Part shown: positions 45,450 to 54,889 of the stretch, in pieces | Layout: every line of letters starts with the position of its first letter | Position numbering within the stretch: the stretch's first letter is position 1 | Assembly: GCF_000412675.1 (NCBI RefSeq) | Contig: NC_021505.1 | Coordinates: 3,094,501-3,158,500 of the forward strand | Length of the DNA: 64,000 bases | Origin: Pseudomonas putida NBRC 14164 | GTDB lineage: Bacteria > Pseudomonadota > Gammaproteobacteria > Pseudomonadales > Pseudomonadaceae | Direction of reading: 5' to 3' | Notes under the pieces: generated by a model | Databases searched by the model: none | Told to the model about the DNA's origin: nothing | The model's input: the letters and a program-made list of their open reading frames with translations, nothing else | Program-made: the position numbers and the translations under genes

Positions 45450-45557
45450 CCGGGGGCTGCTGTGCAGCCCATCGCCGGCAAGCCAGCTCCCACAGGGACT
45501 GCGCAAGGCTCAGGCCTGTGCAAGCTGGCTCGCCGGCGATGGGCCGCATAGCGGCCC
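45450..45557. repeat. Imperfect REP pair / bidirectional hairpin
   Basis: GGGGCTGCTGTGCAGCCCATCGCCGGCAAGCCAGCTCCCACAGG faces CTGTGCAAGCTGGCTCGCCGGCGATGGGCCGCATAGCGGCCCC between convergent endA and kguD. This second REP subtype carries GCCGGC cores. It likely separates the two transcription units. Confidence 0.75.
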
Positions 45558-45564
45558 CTTGTTC

Positions 45565-46539
45565 TCACGTCCTGCACACCTCATTCACCAAATTCGCCGG
45601 CCGCTCGCCGGCCAGCGCGCTGAGCAGGTTGTCTACCGCGCAACGCGCCATGGCCTGCCGGGTTTCCTCGGTCGCCGAGCCGATATGCGGTGTCGCTACC
45701 ACGTTATCGAGCTGCAACAGCGGCGAGTCTACTGATAGCGGCTCCTGCACAAACACATCCAGCCCCGCACCGCGTATGCGCCTGGCCCGCAACGCTTCGA
45801 CCAGCGCCTGCTCATCCACCACGCGCCCGCGTGAGATGTTCACCAGGATAGCCTCAGGCTTCATCAACGCCAGCTCCCGTGCGCCGATCAAGCCTTCGGT
45901 GCTGGCGCTCAGCGGCACCGTCAGGCAAACGAAGTCCGCCTGCTGCAACAACTCATCCAGGCTGCACTGGCGTGCCGCATGGCGCGCCTCCACCTCGGGC
46001 TTGGCGCGCTGGCTGTGGTACAGCACGCGCATGCCAAAGCCGGCTGCCGCACGCCGGGCCAAGGCTTCGCCGATGCGGCCCATGCCAACGATGCCCAAGG
46101 TCTTGCCATGCACGTCACAGCCAAAATGCGCCGGCCCCAGGTTGGCCTGCCAATGGCCGTCACGCACCCAGTTCGCCAGCTCCACCACCCGCCTGGCGCT
46201 AGCCAGAATCAAGGCAAAGCCGGTGTCGGCAGTGGTTTCGGTGAGCACGTCAGGTGTGTTGGTCAGCATCACGCCACGCCGGCTGAGTTCGCCAACATCG
46301 TAGTTGTCCACGCCCACCGAAACGCTGGACACCACTTCCAGCTGAGGCGCCAGGTCCAGCAGGCTGGCATCCAGGCGCAGGCTGGCCCCCAGCAACCCGT
46401 GAGCCCCCGGCAACGCATCGCGCAGGCGGGCCAGGCCATCGGGCAGGGAGGTATCCACCCAGGTCACCTCAACGCGCTCTTGCAGGCGGGCCATCAAGTC
46501 GTCGGACAGGCGTTTGTACAGCACGATTCGCTTCTTCAT
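45565..46539 (-). CDS. kguD: 2-ketogluconate 6-phosphate reductase (D-isomer-specific 2-hydroxyacid dehydrogenase)
   Basis: This 324-residue enzyme has the Rossmann motif KTLGIVGMGRIGEALARRAA, the catalytic arginine in NISRGRVVDEQAL, a glutamate region (GLDVFVQEPLS) and the histidine in ATPHIGSATEETRQAM. It reduces 2-keto-6-phosphogluconate to 6-phosphogluconate. It is the last gene of kguE-kguK-kguT-kguD, in the order known for fluorescent pseudomonads. The kguT gene ends 11 bases upstream. Confidence 0.9.
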   Translation of the reverse strand: MKKRIVLYKRLSDDLMARLQERVEVTWVDTSLPDGLARLRDALPGAHGLLGASLRLDASLLDLAPQLEVVSSVSVGVDNYDVGELSRRGVMLTNTPDVLTETTADTGFALILASARRVVELANWVRDGHWQANLGPAHFGCDVHGKTLGIVGMGRIGEALARRAAAGFGMRVLYHSQRAKPEVEARHAARQCSLDELLQQADFVCLTVPLSASTEGLIGARELALMKPEAILVNISRGRVVDEQALVEALRARRIRGAGLDVFVQEPLSVDSPLLQLDNVVATPHIGSATEETRQAMARCAVDNLLSALAGERPANLVNEVCRT

Positions 46540-46549
46540 TGCAGTTTTC

Positions 46550-47842
46550 CTATGGGTTCATGGCCAGCCGCGAGCTACCGCGCTTGGCCCGGCCAGACGT
46601 CTGGGATGTATTGAGTGCGGCGGTAAGTGCCACCGCGGTCAGCAGTGCGCCGCACATGAACAGGTAAGAGGCCCCTGGTCCACCGGTAGCGCCATTCAGG
46701 TAGCCCACCAGCCACGAGCCGCCGAACGAGCCCAGCGCGCCCATGCTGTTGATCAGCGCCATGGCCCCGCCTGCGACGTTGGCCGGCAGGATCTCGGGCA
46801 CGATCGCGAAGAACGGGCCATAGGGTGCGTACATGCAGGCGCCGGCAACCACCAGCAACGCGTACGACAGCCAGAAATGCTCGCTGCCCAACGCGTACGA
46901 GCCATAGAACGCCACGGCGGCAATCAACAGTGGCGGCCAGACGAAGCGCTTGCGCTTTTGCAGGCGGTCGGACGCCCAGGACACACCCACCATCGCGAGC
47001 ACCGCCGCCAGGTACGGCACCGAGGCCAGCCAGCCGGCCTGCACGATATCCACATTCGCGGCCTGCTTGAGAATCGACGGCAGCCACAGCACGAAACCGT
47101 ACACGCCAATGCTCCAGCAGAAGTACTGCAGCGCCAGGATGATCACCTGCGGCGAGCGGAACGCCTCGCGGTAGTTCTTCACGGGCTTGATACCCTGTTG
47201 CTCGGCAGCCAGTGCCTGCGCCAGCGCCGCCTTCTCCTGATCGCTCAGCCACTTCACCTGGGCCGGGCGATCATCCACCAGGCGCCACCAGAAGAACGCC
47301 CAGATCACGGCAGGCAGGCCTTCGATGATAAACATCCAGCGCCAGTCGTAATGCTTGATCAGGTACCCCGAAACCACCGACATCCACAGGATGGTCACCG
47401 GGTTGCCGAGCATCAGGAAGGTATTGGCACGCGAGCGCTCGGCACGGGTGAACCAGTGGCACAGGTATACCAGCATGGCCGGCATGACGGCGGCCTCTAC
47501 CACCCCGAGCAGAAAGCGGATACCGATCAGCATGTAGACGTTGCTGACCATGCCGGTGAGCGTGGCAAGGCCGCCCCACAGGATCAGGCAGACGAAGATC
47601 AGCTTCTTCACGCTGCGCTTTTCGGCGTAGATGGCGCCGGGCACCTGGAAGAAGAAGTAACCGAGAAAGAACAGCGCACCCAACAGCGAAGACAGCACGG
47701 GGGTGATGTGCAGGTCTTCGGCCATGCCGGAGGCGGCGGCGAAGCCGTAATTGGCGCGGTCCAGGTACGCCAGGCTGTAGGTGACGAACACAATCGGGAT
47801 GATATACCACCAGCGGCGAGGTGCCAGGCTTTGGCTTTGCAT
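46550..47842 (-). CDS. kguT: 2-ketogluconate transporter (MFS, ACS family)
   Basis: This 430-residue carrier begins MQSQSLAPRRWWYIIPIVFVTYSLAYLDRANYGFA, the hallmark of anion:cation symporters. FFQVPGAIYAEKRSVKKLIFVCLI and LLGVVEAAVMPAMLVYLCHWFTRAERSRANTFLML follow. It imports 2-ketogluconate made in the periplasm. The start follows CAGGAGAACC; a much longer open frame upstream overlaps the kinase gene and is not real. It belongs to the kgu operon. Confidence 0.9.
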   Translation of the reverse strand: MQSQSLAPRRWWYIIPIVFVTYSLAYLDRANYGFAAASGMAEDLHITPVLSSLLGALFFLGYFFFQVPGAIYAEKRSVKKLIFVCLILWGGLATLTGMVSNVYMLIGIRFLLGVVEAAVMPAMLVYLCHWFTRAERSRANTFLMLGNPVTILWMSVVSGYLIKHYDWRWMFIIEGLPAVIWAFFWWRLVDDRPAQVKWLSDQEKAALAQALAAEQQGIKPVKNYREAFRSPQVIILALQYFCWSIGVYGFVLWLPSILKQAANVDIVQAGWLASVPYLAAVLAMVGVSWASDRLQKRKRFVWPPLLIAAVAFYGSYALGSEHFWLSYALLVVAGACMYAPYGPFFAIVPEILPANVAGGAMALINSMGALGSFGGSWLVGYLNGATGGPGASYLFMCGALLTAVALTAALNTSQTSGRAKRGSSRLAMNP

Positions 47843-47901
47843 GGTTTGGTTCTCCTGAGCTTGTTTTTTTTGTTGCAACAGGTGATTCGGGGTTGGCTGG
47901 C

Positions 47902-48852
47902 TCACGCGCTCCTGCGCAGGTCGTAGGCCTCCAGCTCGTGGCGCAACGGCAGCCCTTCCATGTCGCCGCGCGACTGCACGGCGCGGCTGCCGCACCAGTT
48001 GCCACGCGCCACTGCTGCGGGCACGGCGCGGCCCTCCAGCAACGCGCTGAGCACGCCGACGGCGAAGGCGTCACCGGCACCGACGGTGTCCACCACTCTG
48101 CTGACCGGCACGGGTGCTACCTGTCCTTCGCCCTTGGCGCTGCGGAAGTAGGCGCCGGCATCGCCCAGCTTGATCACCACCAGTTCCACCCCTTGGTCGA
48201 GGTAGAACGCGGCGATGTCCGCCGGGGTATGCTGGCCGGTCAGCAACCGCCCCTCTTCCAGGCCCGGTAGAACCCAGTCGGCCTTGGCCGCCAGGGCATT
48301 GGTTTCGCGCACCATGCTGTCTTGATCCGGCCACAGCGAGGGCCGCAGGTTGGGGTCGAACGATATGCTGCGCCCGGCTGCGCGCATGGCGTCCACCAGC
48401 GCGTGGGACAGCGCACGGCAGCTGTCGGACAGCGCCAGCGGGATGCCGGTGGCGTGCAGGTGGCGAGCCTGAAGGCAGGCAGGGCTCAGCAGTGCGGGCG
48501 ACAACCTGCTGGCTGCCGAACCGCGGCGAAAGTACTCCACTGCCGGGTCGCTGCCATCATCGCAACGCGCCTTGAGCTGAAAACCCGTCGGGTAACTGGC
48601 ATCCACCTCGACACCGGAACAGTCAAGGCCTTCGCGGCGCAAGCTTTCGAGCACGAAACGGCCGAGCGAGTCGTCGCCTACCCTGCTCAGCCAGCGCACC
48701 TTGAAGCCCAGGCGTGCCAAGCCGATGGCCACGTTGCTGTCCGCGCCGGCGATGCGTTTGCCGAACTGGCCGACACTGGCCAGGTCACCTGTTTGCTCGG
48801 CGACGAACATGGCCATGGTCTCGCCGAAGCACAGCACGTCATGCTCATGCAT
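47902..48852 (-). CDS. kguK: 2-ketogluconate kinase (PfkB family)
   Basis: This 316-residue ribokinase-like enzyme begins MHEHDVLCFGETMAMFVAEQ. It has GGADSN-type substrate contacts (KRIAGADSNVAIGLARLG) and the PfkB signature DTVGAGDAFAVGVLSALLEG with the catalytic aspartate. It phosphorylates 2-ketogluconate at C6. GGAGGTGGCCC upstream supports the start, which overlaps the end of kguE by eight bases. Confidence 0.9.
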   Translation of the reverse strand: MHEHDVLCFGETMAMFVAEQTGDLASVGQFGKRIAGADSNVAIGLARLGFKVRWLSRVGDDSLGRFVLESLRREGLDCSGVEVDASYPTGFQLKARCDDGSDPAVEYFRRGSAASRLSPALLSPACLQARHLHATGIPLALSDSCRALSHALVDAMRAAGRSISFDPNLRPSLWPDQDSMVRETNALAAKADWVLPGLEEGRLLTGQHTPADIAAFYLDQGVELVVIKLGDAGAYFRSAKGEGQVAPVPVSRVVDTVGAGDAFAVGVLSALLEGRAVPAAVARGNWCGSRAVQSRGDMEGLPLRHELEAYDLRRSA

Positions 48853-49624
48853 GGGCCACCTCCACCCTCGCGCCCAATGCAGCCAGGCTGCGTACCTGGG
48901 CACGGGTAACCGCCAGCAAGTCTTCGCCAACCAGGGGGTATTCCACGGCGCGCATCACACCGGGGGCGAACTCGGTCATCAGCGCTGCCCACGCCTGCAG
49001 GTCCGCCGCTTGGGGCGGTATGGCAACCAGGCGACCATCGGCCCGGTGCTGCACAGCCTTGCAATGCACATAGCGCACCCAACGGCCCAGTTGCCGTGCG
49101 GCTTGCCGCGCAGGCTCGCCTTGCCACTGCCAGTTGCCGATGTCGAAGGTCATGCCCAGGCGCAGCCCAAGCGTGTCGGCACGCTGGAAGAACTGCAGCA
49201 GCGGTTCGATCCTGCCACCCTGTGCGGTTTGATCGTTTTCCACCAGCAGCAGCGGCCCATGCGCAGGCAGCAGCGCTGCCAGGGCGGTTACATCGCAGTG
49301 CGCATCGAAGTGCCCCAAGGAAACCTTCAGCGCTACAGCGCCAAGCGCCCGGGCAGTTTCCAGCTTATGGACCAGTAGCGGGTCAGGCACGCCTTGCGCG
49401 GTCCACAGTTCAAGAGGTGTCGAGTACAGGCACTCCAGGCGCAGTGCGGCGATGACCGCACCGAGTGCAGCCGCGTCCGGTGCACTGGCGAACAACTCTT
49501 CGCGCAATTCCACTCGGCTGACGCCAGCGGCCGCCAGCATGTCCAGGAACTGCTCCTGGCCACGCTGCCGCACAAAGTCGGCACCGTAGCTTGAGAGGCT
49601 GATGGAAACGGGGTTCGGGTGCAT
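48845..49624 (-). CDS. kguE: KguE, TIM-barrel epimerase-like protein of 2-ketogluconate catabolism
   Basis: This 259-residue protein has the xylose isomerase-like TIM barrel: ISLSSYGADFVRQRG, GVSRVELREELFASA, PLLLVENDQTAQGGRIEP and LGMTFDIGNWQWQG. It is always the first gene of the kgu operon in Pseudomonas but its exact reaction is not settled. Its ATG lies 15 bases from a perfect PtxS operator, so transcription is repressed by PtxS until 2-ketogluconate is present. Confidence 0.85.
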   Translation of the reverse strand: MHPNPVSISLSSYGADFVRQRGQEQFLDMLAAAGVSRVELREELFASAPDAAALGAVIAALRLECLYSTPLELWTAQGVPDPLLVHKLETARALGAVALKVSLGHFDAHCDVTALAALLPAHGPLLLVENDQTAQGGRIEPLLQFFQRADTLGLRLGMTFDIGNWQWQGEPARQAARQLGRWVRYVHCKAVQHRADGRLVAIPPQAADLQAWAALMTEFAPGVMRAVEYPLVGEDLLAVTRAQVRSLAALGARVEVAHA

Positions 49625-49638
49625 TGTTTTTATCCTTA

Positions 49639-49652
49639 TGAAACCGGTTTCA
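49639..49652. promoter_or_regulatory. PtxS operator upstream of kguE
   Basis: TGAAACCGGTTTCA, the published PtxS palindrome, is perfect here. It lies between the ptxS stop and the kguE start, so the kgu genes have their own PtxS-controlled promoter in addition to any read-through. Confidence 0.9.
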
Positions 49653-49690
49653 TTTTTAGTCGGCAGTAGCAGGCGCAGACCTGCCGTTGC

Positions 49691-50710
49691 TTACTGGGGT
49701 TGGGTTGAACCGCGGATGATGAGGTTGGCCTTGAAGTCGATGCGCCGGGCTGCCCCGCTGTCGCCGCGCAGGCGACCGAGCAGGCTTTCGAATGCCGCCA
49801 CACCGATACGCTCGGTGGGTTGGGCCAGTGCAGTGATGCCTTTGCCCACCAAGGGGTACCAGTCGAGGTCGTCGAGGGCGATCAGCCCGACATCGGCGAA
49901 CAGGTTGCATCCGGCCTCGTGCAGGGCCCTGGTCACCGCCAAAGTGGCAACGCCGTTGAAGGTGAAGATGGCTTGCGGGCCATGGCCGCGGCTGGCAAGA
50001 AACGTAGCCAGTTGGCCCTGCAGCCCGGCGCTGATTTCCAGCACCTGCTGGCGCATGCCGGGCCGGCGGCTGACCGACGCGCCGAATGCCTGCACCCGCT
50101 CCAGGCGTGAGCTGGTGCCATCGAGGGGTTCGCTGACCGCCAGGATGTCGCGGTAGCCCTGGGCCTGCAGATGGTCGAGGGCCTGCTCGACCGCATCGGC
50201 ATTGTCCAGGCCCACCAGGTCGACATTCAGCTCGGGCAATTGGCGGTCGACCAGCACCATGGGGATGTCACGCTGCAGGTTGAGCAGTTCGCCGGGGTGA
50301 TGCCCGAGCGTGTTCACGATCAACCCTTCAACGTTGTAACTCTGCAGGGCCACCAGGTGGTGACGCTCCTGCTCGTCGTCGCGGTTGGTGTTGCACACCA
50401 CCAGGCTGTAACCGTGCTGACGGCAGGCGGTTTCCACGCCATGCATCACGGCCACTGAATAGGGGTTGAGAATATCGGCCACCAGCATGCCGATCAGTCG
50501 CGTCTGGCCACGCTTGAGGCCGCGGGCCATCTGGTTGGGGCGGTAGCCAAGGCGTTCGATGACATCTGCCAGGCGCTTGGCCGTGGCTTCGGCCAGCAAT
50601 TGGCGATCGCCACCGATGTAACGGGAGACGGTGGCTTTGGAAACGCCAGCGACACGCGCTACTTCGCTGATGGTGACCCGTTCGCGGGGATGGGCAGGCG
50701 CGTCGGTCAT
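49691..50710 (-). CDS. ptxS: PtxS, LacI-family repressor of 2-ketogluconate genes
   Basis: This 339-residue repressor has the LacI HTH near residue 12 (VTISEVARVAGVSKATVSRYIGG), the hinge LGYRPNQMARGLKRG and a periplasmic-binding-like effector domain (LIGMLVADILNPYSVAVMHGVE, VVCNTNRDDEQE, LIALDDLDWYPLVGKGITALAQP). PtxS binds 2-ketogluconate and releases TGAAACCGGTTTCA sites. Such sites occur upstream of this gene, kguE and the gluconate dehydrogenase operon. Confidence 0.95.
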   Translation of the reverse strand: MTDAPAHPRERVTISEVARVAGVSKATVSRYIGGDRQLLAEATAKRLADVIERLGYRPNQMARGLKRGQTRLIGMLVADILNPYSVAVMHGVETACRQHGYSLVVCNTNRDDEQERHHLVALQSYNVEGLIVNTLGHHPGELLNLQRDIPMVLVDRQLPELNVDLVGLDNADAVEQALDHLQAQGYRDILAVSEPLDGTSSRLERVQAFGASVSRRPGMRQQVLEISAGLQGQLATFLASRGHGPQAIFTFNGVATLAVTRALHEAGCNLFADVGLIALDDLDWYPLVGKGITALAQPTERIGVAAFESLLGRLRGDSGAARRIDFKANLIIRGSTQPQ

Positions 50711-50740
50711 GGGCTGTCCTTATGATTATTGTGATAGCGA

Positions 50741-50754
50741 TGAAACCGGTTTCA
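50741..50754. promoter_or_regulatory. PtxS operator upstream of ptxS
   Basis: This is a perfect TGAAACCGGTTTCA 31 bases before the ptxS start and implies autoregulation. A very AT-rich stretch (50800-50880) follows, probably holding promoter elements. Confidence 0.9.
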
Positions 50755-50879
50755 ATACAGCAAAACTACGGCAGTTCGTCAACCTGCCGTTGGTCGGCAA
50801 TGTTGAAAAAAAACTTGATATTCAAGGTTAGATAATAAAATTAAATGATTGATGCAAATACAATTTCAACCAAAAAAAT

Positions 50880-50951
50880 GTGGGAGCGGGTTCACCCGCG
50901 AATGCGTCGGTAGCTTCGACATCGCATTCGCGGGTAAACCCGCTCCCACAG
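50880..50951. repeat. REP hairpin, likely transcript end of the gluconate dehydrogenase operon
   Basis: TGGGAGCGGGTTCACCCGCG and GCGGGTAAACCCGCTCCCAC arms, with flanking AATGCG and CGCATT, form a long inverted repeat just beyond the cytochrome gene stop. The CGCGGGTAAACCCGCTCCCACA core is the typical P. putida REP sequence. Confidence 0.85.
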
Positions 50952-50975
50952 TGGATCAGTGTGCAGCTGGAGAGG

Positions 50976-52229
50976 TCAGCGAAGCGACTTCACATCACCC
51001 GCCGTAACGGCGCTGCCGTGGTTACCCCAACTGGTTCTGATGAAGTTCACCACCTCGGCAACCTCCTGGTCACTCAGGCGCCAGCCGAATGCCGGCATGG
51101 TGAAGTTCGACGGCGCGGTGTGCGTCGCCGGCACCGTCCCCCCCGCAAGCACCACGTGAATCAGCGACGTGGCATCTGCGGTCTGTACCACCGGGTTGCC
51201 AGCCAACGCGGGGAACACGCGGGTGTAGCCTTGGCCATCGGTACGGTGGCAGGCCGCGCAGTTGTCGATGTACACCGCCGCTCCGGGTTTGCTGTCATCC
51301 CCCTTCCACAGCGCATCCGCCACCTGCTTGTCGTAGACGTGCGGCTGGTCATTCGGGTTGCTCGGCGGCAGGGTCTTCAGATAACGGGCGATAGCGGTAA
51401 GGTCGGCGTCACTCATGTGCTGCATGCTGTGTTCGACCACATCGCTCATGCCGCCGAACACCGCGCTGCGATCGCTACGCCCGGTCTTCAGAAACTGCAC
51501 CAGCTGCGCTTCGCTCCAGCTGCCCAGGCCGTCCTTGTGATCGCCACGCAGGTTTTTCGCGATCCAGCCTTCCAGCGGTGCGCTGCCGGCCAGGAACTGC
51601 TCGCCCTCTGCAGGGCTCAGCGCCTTTTCCTGCATGGTCAGCGCCCGCGGCGTATGGCAGGCGCCACAATGCCCAAGGCCCTCAACCAGGTAAGCGCCAC
51701 GGTTCACCACCGGGTCGGCTGCGGCCGAGGCTTGCCAAGGCTTGGCCTCTGGCGCAAACAGACCACGCCAGATTGCCAGCGGCCAACGCATGCTCAGCGG
51801 CCAGGGAATGTCAGTGGCCTGGTTCGCCTGCTCGACCGGCTCCACACCTTTCATGAAGTAGGCGTACAGCGCCTGCATGTCCTGCTCGCTGACCCGCGCA
51901 TACGACGGGTATGGCATGGCCGGGTACAAGGTGCTGCCATCCTTGCCAATGCCCTTGCGTACCGCCTGGTCGAAGTCTTCGAAGCTGTAATTGCCGATGC
52001 CGCTGGCCGCCGGGGTGATGTTGGTGGAGTACACCGTGCCGATTGGCGTTTCCATCGGCAGGCCGCCGGCAAAGGCCTTGCCGCCCTTGGCGGTGTGGCA
52101 GGCCACACAATCACCGGCGCGGGCCAGGTACTCGCCCTGGCGCACCTGCGCATCGTCATTCGCCACGGCCTGTAAGGCCGTAGTGGCACCGATCAGCAGG
52201 GTTGCGATCAACATTGTCTTCATGCTCAT
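50976..52229 (-). CDS. Gluconate 2-dehydrogenase cytochrome c subunit
   Basis: This 417-residue protein has a signal peptide (KTMLIATLLIGATTALQAVA) and three heme-binding motifs: CVACH, CGACH and CAACH. It is the membrane-associated cytochrome subunit passing electrons from the FAD subunit to ubiquinone. Gene order (small subunit, FAD subunit, cytochrome) is that of Pseudomonas and Gluconobacter membrane-bound gluconate dehydrogenases. It follows the FAD subunit gene by six bases. Confidence 0.9.
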   Translation of the reverse strand: MSMKTMLIATLLIGATTALQAVANDDAQVRQGEYLARAGDCVACHTAKGGKAFAGGLPMETPIGTVYSTNITPAASGIGNYSFEDFDQAVRKGIGKDGSTLYPAMPYPSYARVSEQDMQALYAYFMKGVEPVEQANQATDIPWPLSMRWPLAIWRGLFAPEAKPWQASAAADPVVNRGAYLVEGLGHCGACHTPRALTMQEKALSPAEGEQFLAGSAPLEGWIAKNLRGDHKDGLGSWSEAQLVQFLKTGRSDRSAVFGGMSDVVEHSMQHMSDADLTAIARYLKTLPPSNPNDQPHVYDKQVADALWKGDDSKPGAAVYIDNCAACHRTDGQGYTRVFPALAGNPVVQTADATSLIHVVLAGGTVPATHTAPSNFTMPAFGWRLSDQEVAEVVNFIRTSWGNHGSAVTAGDVKSLR

Positions 52230-52235
52230 CGCTCC

Positions 52236-54020
52236 TCAGGCCTGGACCAGCGGGCCGGGGTTTTTCAGGTACTGCTCGCGGATCGCGCGTGCCGACCAAT
52301 AAGTCAGCGCGGCCAGCAGCCCGGTCGGGTTGTAACCCAGCCCCTGCGGGAACGCCGAAGCCCCCGGCACGAACACGTTATGCACGTCCCAGCTTTGCAG
52401 GTAGCGGTTCAGTGCACTGGTCTTGGGATCGGTGCCCATGATCGCACCGCCGTTCAGGTGGGTAGTCTGGTAGCTGGCGGTGTTGAAGTGGTCCTTGACC
52501 TGCTTGCCCAGCACGGCAATGGCCTTGGGGTTCATCGCCTGAGCGATCTTGCTCAGCTTGTCGACCATGAACTGGTTCATCTTGATGTCGTTTTCCTGCC
52601 AGTCGAAGGTCATGCGCAATAGCGGCTGGCCGTAGGCGTCGCGGTAGGTGGGGTCCAGGTCCAGGTAATTGGCACGGTAGGACTGGTGGGCGCCGTGGGC
52701 GTCCATCGACACCTGGTGGGTGTAGTAGTCGGCCGTGGCTTTCTTCCAGGCACTGCCCCAGGCCGGCGTACCCGGCGGGTTGGAGGTGCCGGCAATCGGC
52801 CGGCTGCCGGCCTGGTTCACCCACATCGGCGAGCCGCCGACAAAGCCGTGGGGGCCATGGTCGAAGTTGTCGGCATTGAAATCGTCGATGGCAATGCCGT
52901 TGCCACCCGCGCCGATGAAGTTGTTGGTGTAGGTGTTCTTGTCGAAGAACGCCTTGACCGTGCCCATGTTCTGATAGGCGAAGTTACGCCCGACCACACC
53001 TTCGTTCTTGACTGGGTCGTAGGGCTTGCCGATGCCGGAAAGCAGCATCAGGCGCACGTTGTTGAACTGGAACGCCGCCAGGATCACCAGCTCCGCCGGC
53101 TGCTCCACCTCGCGCCCCTGCGCATCGATGTAGGTCACGCCAGTGGCCTTGCGCTTGCTGTCGTCCAGGTTTACCCGCAGCACATGGGCATTGGGCCGCA
53201 ACTCGAAGTTGGGCACCTGGCGCAGCGCCGGCAGAATGTTCACGTTGGGCGAGGCCTTGGAGTACATGTAGCACACGTAGCCGCTGCAGAAACCACAGAA
53301 GTTGCACGGCCCCATCTGCGCCCCGTACGGGTTGGTGTAAGGCCCGGAGGTGTTTGCCGATGGCAGGTTGTAGGGCTTGTAGCCCAGGCTGGTGGCGGCT
53401 TTTTCGAACAGCCTGGCCGACACCACGTTCTTCTGCGCAGGCAGCGGGAACGGGTTGGAACGGTCCGGCGCGTAGGGGTTGCCGCCCTTCCCTTCACCCA
53501 CCACCTGGCCGTTGACGGTCCAGGCCTGGCCTGAGGTGCCGAAGACCTTTTCGGCAAAGTCGAAATACGGTTCCAGCTCTTCGTAACTGACGCCGAAGTC
53601 CTGGATGGTCATACCCTCAGGGATGAACTTGCGCCCGTAGCGCTCTTCGTAATGGCTGCGCAGACGCAACTCGACCGGGTCGACCCGGAAGTGCACGCCC
53701 GACCAGTGCAGGCCTGCGCCGCCAACGCCCTTGCCCGGCAGGAAGGCACCGAGCTGGCGATTGGGCAGTGCCACGTCCTTCACGCTGTGGCGGATAGTGA
53801 CGGTTTCTTTCGACACATCCACGAACAGCTTCTTGCGCACGCTGTAAGTCAGCTCATCGATCACTTGCGGGTAGCTGCCTTCCGGGTAGGTATCCTGCAT
53901 CGGCCCCCGCTCCAGGGCTACCACATGCAGCCCGGCCTGGGTCAGTTCCTTGGCCATGATCGCGCCAGCCCAGCCGAAGCCGACGATAACCGCATCCACT
54001 TTGTTCAACACAGTCGCCAT
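52236..54020 (-). CDS. Gluconate 2-dehydrogenase flavoprotein subunit (GMC family)
   Basis: This 594-residue protein has the FAD motif DAVIVGFGWAGAIMAKELTQAG, KGVGGAGLHWSGVHFRVDP, a cysteine-rich stretch MGPCNFCGFCSGYVCYMYSK (possibly an Fe-S cluster) and the GMC C-terminal THLNGGAIMG followed by FVPGASAFPQGLGYNPTGLL. It oxidises gluconate to 2-ketogluconate in the periplasm. It has no signal of its own and is expected to be exported with the Tat-signal-bearing small subunit encoded three bases upstream. Confidence 0.9.
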   Translation of the reverse strand: MATVLNKVDAVIVGFGWAGAIMAKELTQAGLHVVALERGPMQDTYPEGSYPQVIDELTYSVRKKLFVDVSKETVTIRHSVKDVALPNRQLGAFLPGKGVGGAGLHWSGVHFRVDPVELRLRSHYEERYGRKFIPEGMTIQDFGVSYEELEPYFDFAEKVFGTSGQAWTVNGQVVGEGKGGNPYAPDRSNPFPLPAQKNVVSARLFEKAATSLGYKPYNLPSANTSGPYTNPYGAQMGPCNFCGFCSGYVCYMYSKASPNVNILPALRQVPNFELRPNAHVLRVNLDDSKRKATGVTYIDAQGREVEQPAELVILAAFQFNNVRLMLLSGIGKPYDPVKNEGVVGRNFAYQNMGTVKAFFDKNTYTNNFIGAGGNGIAIDDFNADNFDHGPHGFVGGSPMWVNQAGSRPIAGTSNPPGTPAWGSAWKKATADYYTHQVSMDAHGAHQSYRANYLDLDPTYRDAYGQPLLRMTFDWQENDIKMNQFMVDKLSKIAQAMNPKAIAVLGKQVKDHFNTASYQTTHLNGGAIMGTDPKTSALNRYLQSWDVHNVFVPGASAFPQGLGYNPTGLLAALTYWSARAIREQYLKNPGPLVQA

Positions 54021-54023
54021 GCC

Positions 54024-54770
54024 TCAGGCCCTCTCGCCGCGGATCGATACAGCCGGGAACGGGTAAGGCTCGTTACGCTCGACCCAGTCCATGAAGTCGG
54101 CGCGGGCACCGGGGAAGCCAATCTGGGTCCAGCCGACCATGCCCTTGTTGCCGCCATGAATCGGGTCGCAGAAGAACCCCTCACGGGTGTTCTGCACCAA
54201 CAGGCTGAAGAACACCTTCGCCGGGACGGTGTCGAACACCAGCTCTCCTGCCTCGACCTTGCTGAGAATACGGTCTCGGGTAGCGCTATCTTGCGCGGCA
54301 AAAACTTGCCCGCCGTTGGCTTTGCACCAGCCGTCCACGGCAGCGATGCCCAGGCGATAGATTTGTTGCGGGCTGAGCTGCAACTGGTAGCCCAGCTCGG
54401 GCGCGGCGTCGGCGTTGAACGGGCCTTGCATGTACCACTGCGCGCCAGTCGCGTAGGGGGTGTTCATCTGGCGGTCGATGAACTCGGCGGCGCCGGCTTC
54501 GAGTGCGCCGGGGCCAAGCTCATCAGCCGGGATGATGCGCGATACCGCAGCTTGTATAAACGCCCACTCTTCGGCGCTGAAGAACGTCGGTTGATAGTTG
54601 CCCGCTGGCGGCGTGGCCGGTACGTTCGGTTGCTGACGCGGTTGGGGGGCCGCAAGCAGCTGGCTGGCGCCAACGCCAAGCCCTGTGCTGGCCACGGTAA
54701 CCACGGGGATCAGGGTCAAGGTCTTGCGCAGAAAATCCCTGCGCGGGTTGTCTGGAGCATGCTCAGGCAT
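54024..54770 (-). CDS. Gluconate 2-dehydrogenase small (gamma) subunit
   Basis: This 248-residue protein has a twin-arginine signal (NPRRDFLRKTLTLIPVVTV), then FFSAEEWAFIQAAVSRIIPADELGPGALEAGAAEFIDRQM, the signature of the gluconate_2-dh3 family. It chaperones the FAD subunit through Tat and is part of the holoenzyme. It is the first gene of the operon, 120 bases from a PtxS operator. Confidence 0.9.
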   Translation of the reverse strand: MPEHAPDNPRRDFLRKTLTLIPVVTVASTGLGVGASQLLAAPQPRQQPNVPATPPAGNYQPTFFSAEEWAFIQAAVSRIIPADELGPGALEAGAAEFIDRQMNTPYATGAQWYMQGPFNADAAPELGYQLQLSPQQIYRLGIAAVDGWCKANGGQVFAAQDSATRDRILSKVEAGELVFDTVPAKVFFSLLVQNTREGFFCDPIHGGNKGMVGWTQIGFPGARADFMDWVERNEPYPFPAVSIRGERA

Positions 54771-54889
54771 TGCGAATCCTCATCGGCTGTGCGGCGGCCT
54801 TGATAAGCGCCATCTGATTTTCCATGGGGGGTGATCTTGATAGGCCATCAAGAAGACAGCCGAATAATCTAGCGCGTTCAGAAATGTTT

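Noticed and set aside
53270..53330. Ferredoxin-like cysteine cluster in the gluconate dehydrogenase FAD subunit as evidence of a separate protein
   Set aside because: The cysteines are inside the continuous GMC reading frame and are a normal feature of this subunit type.
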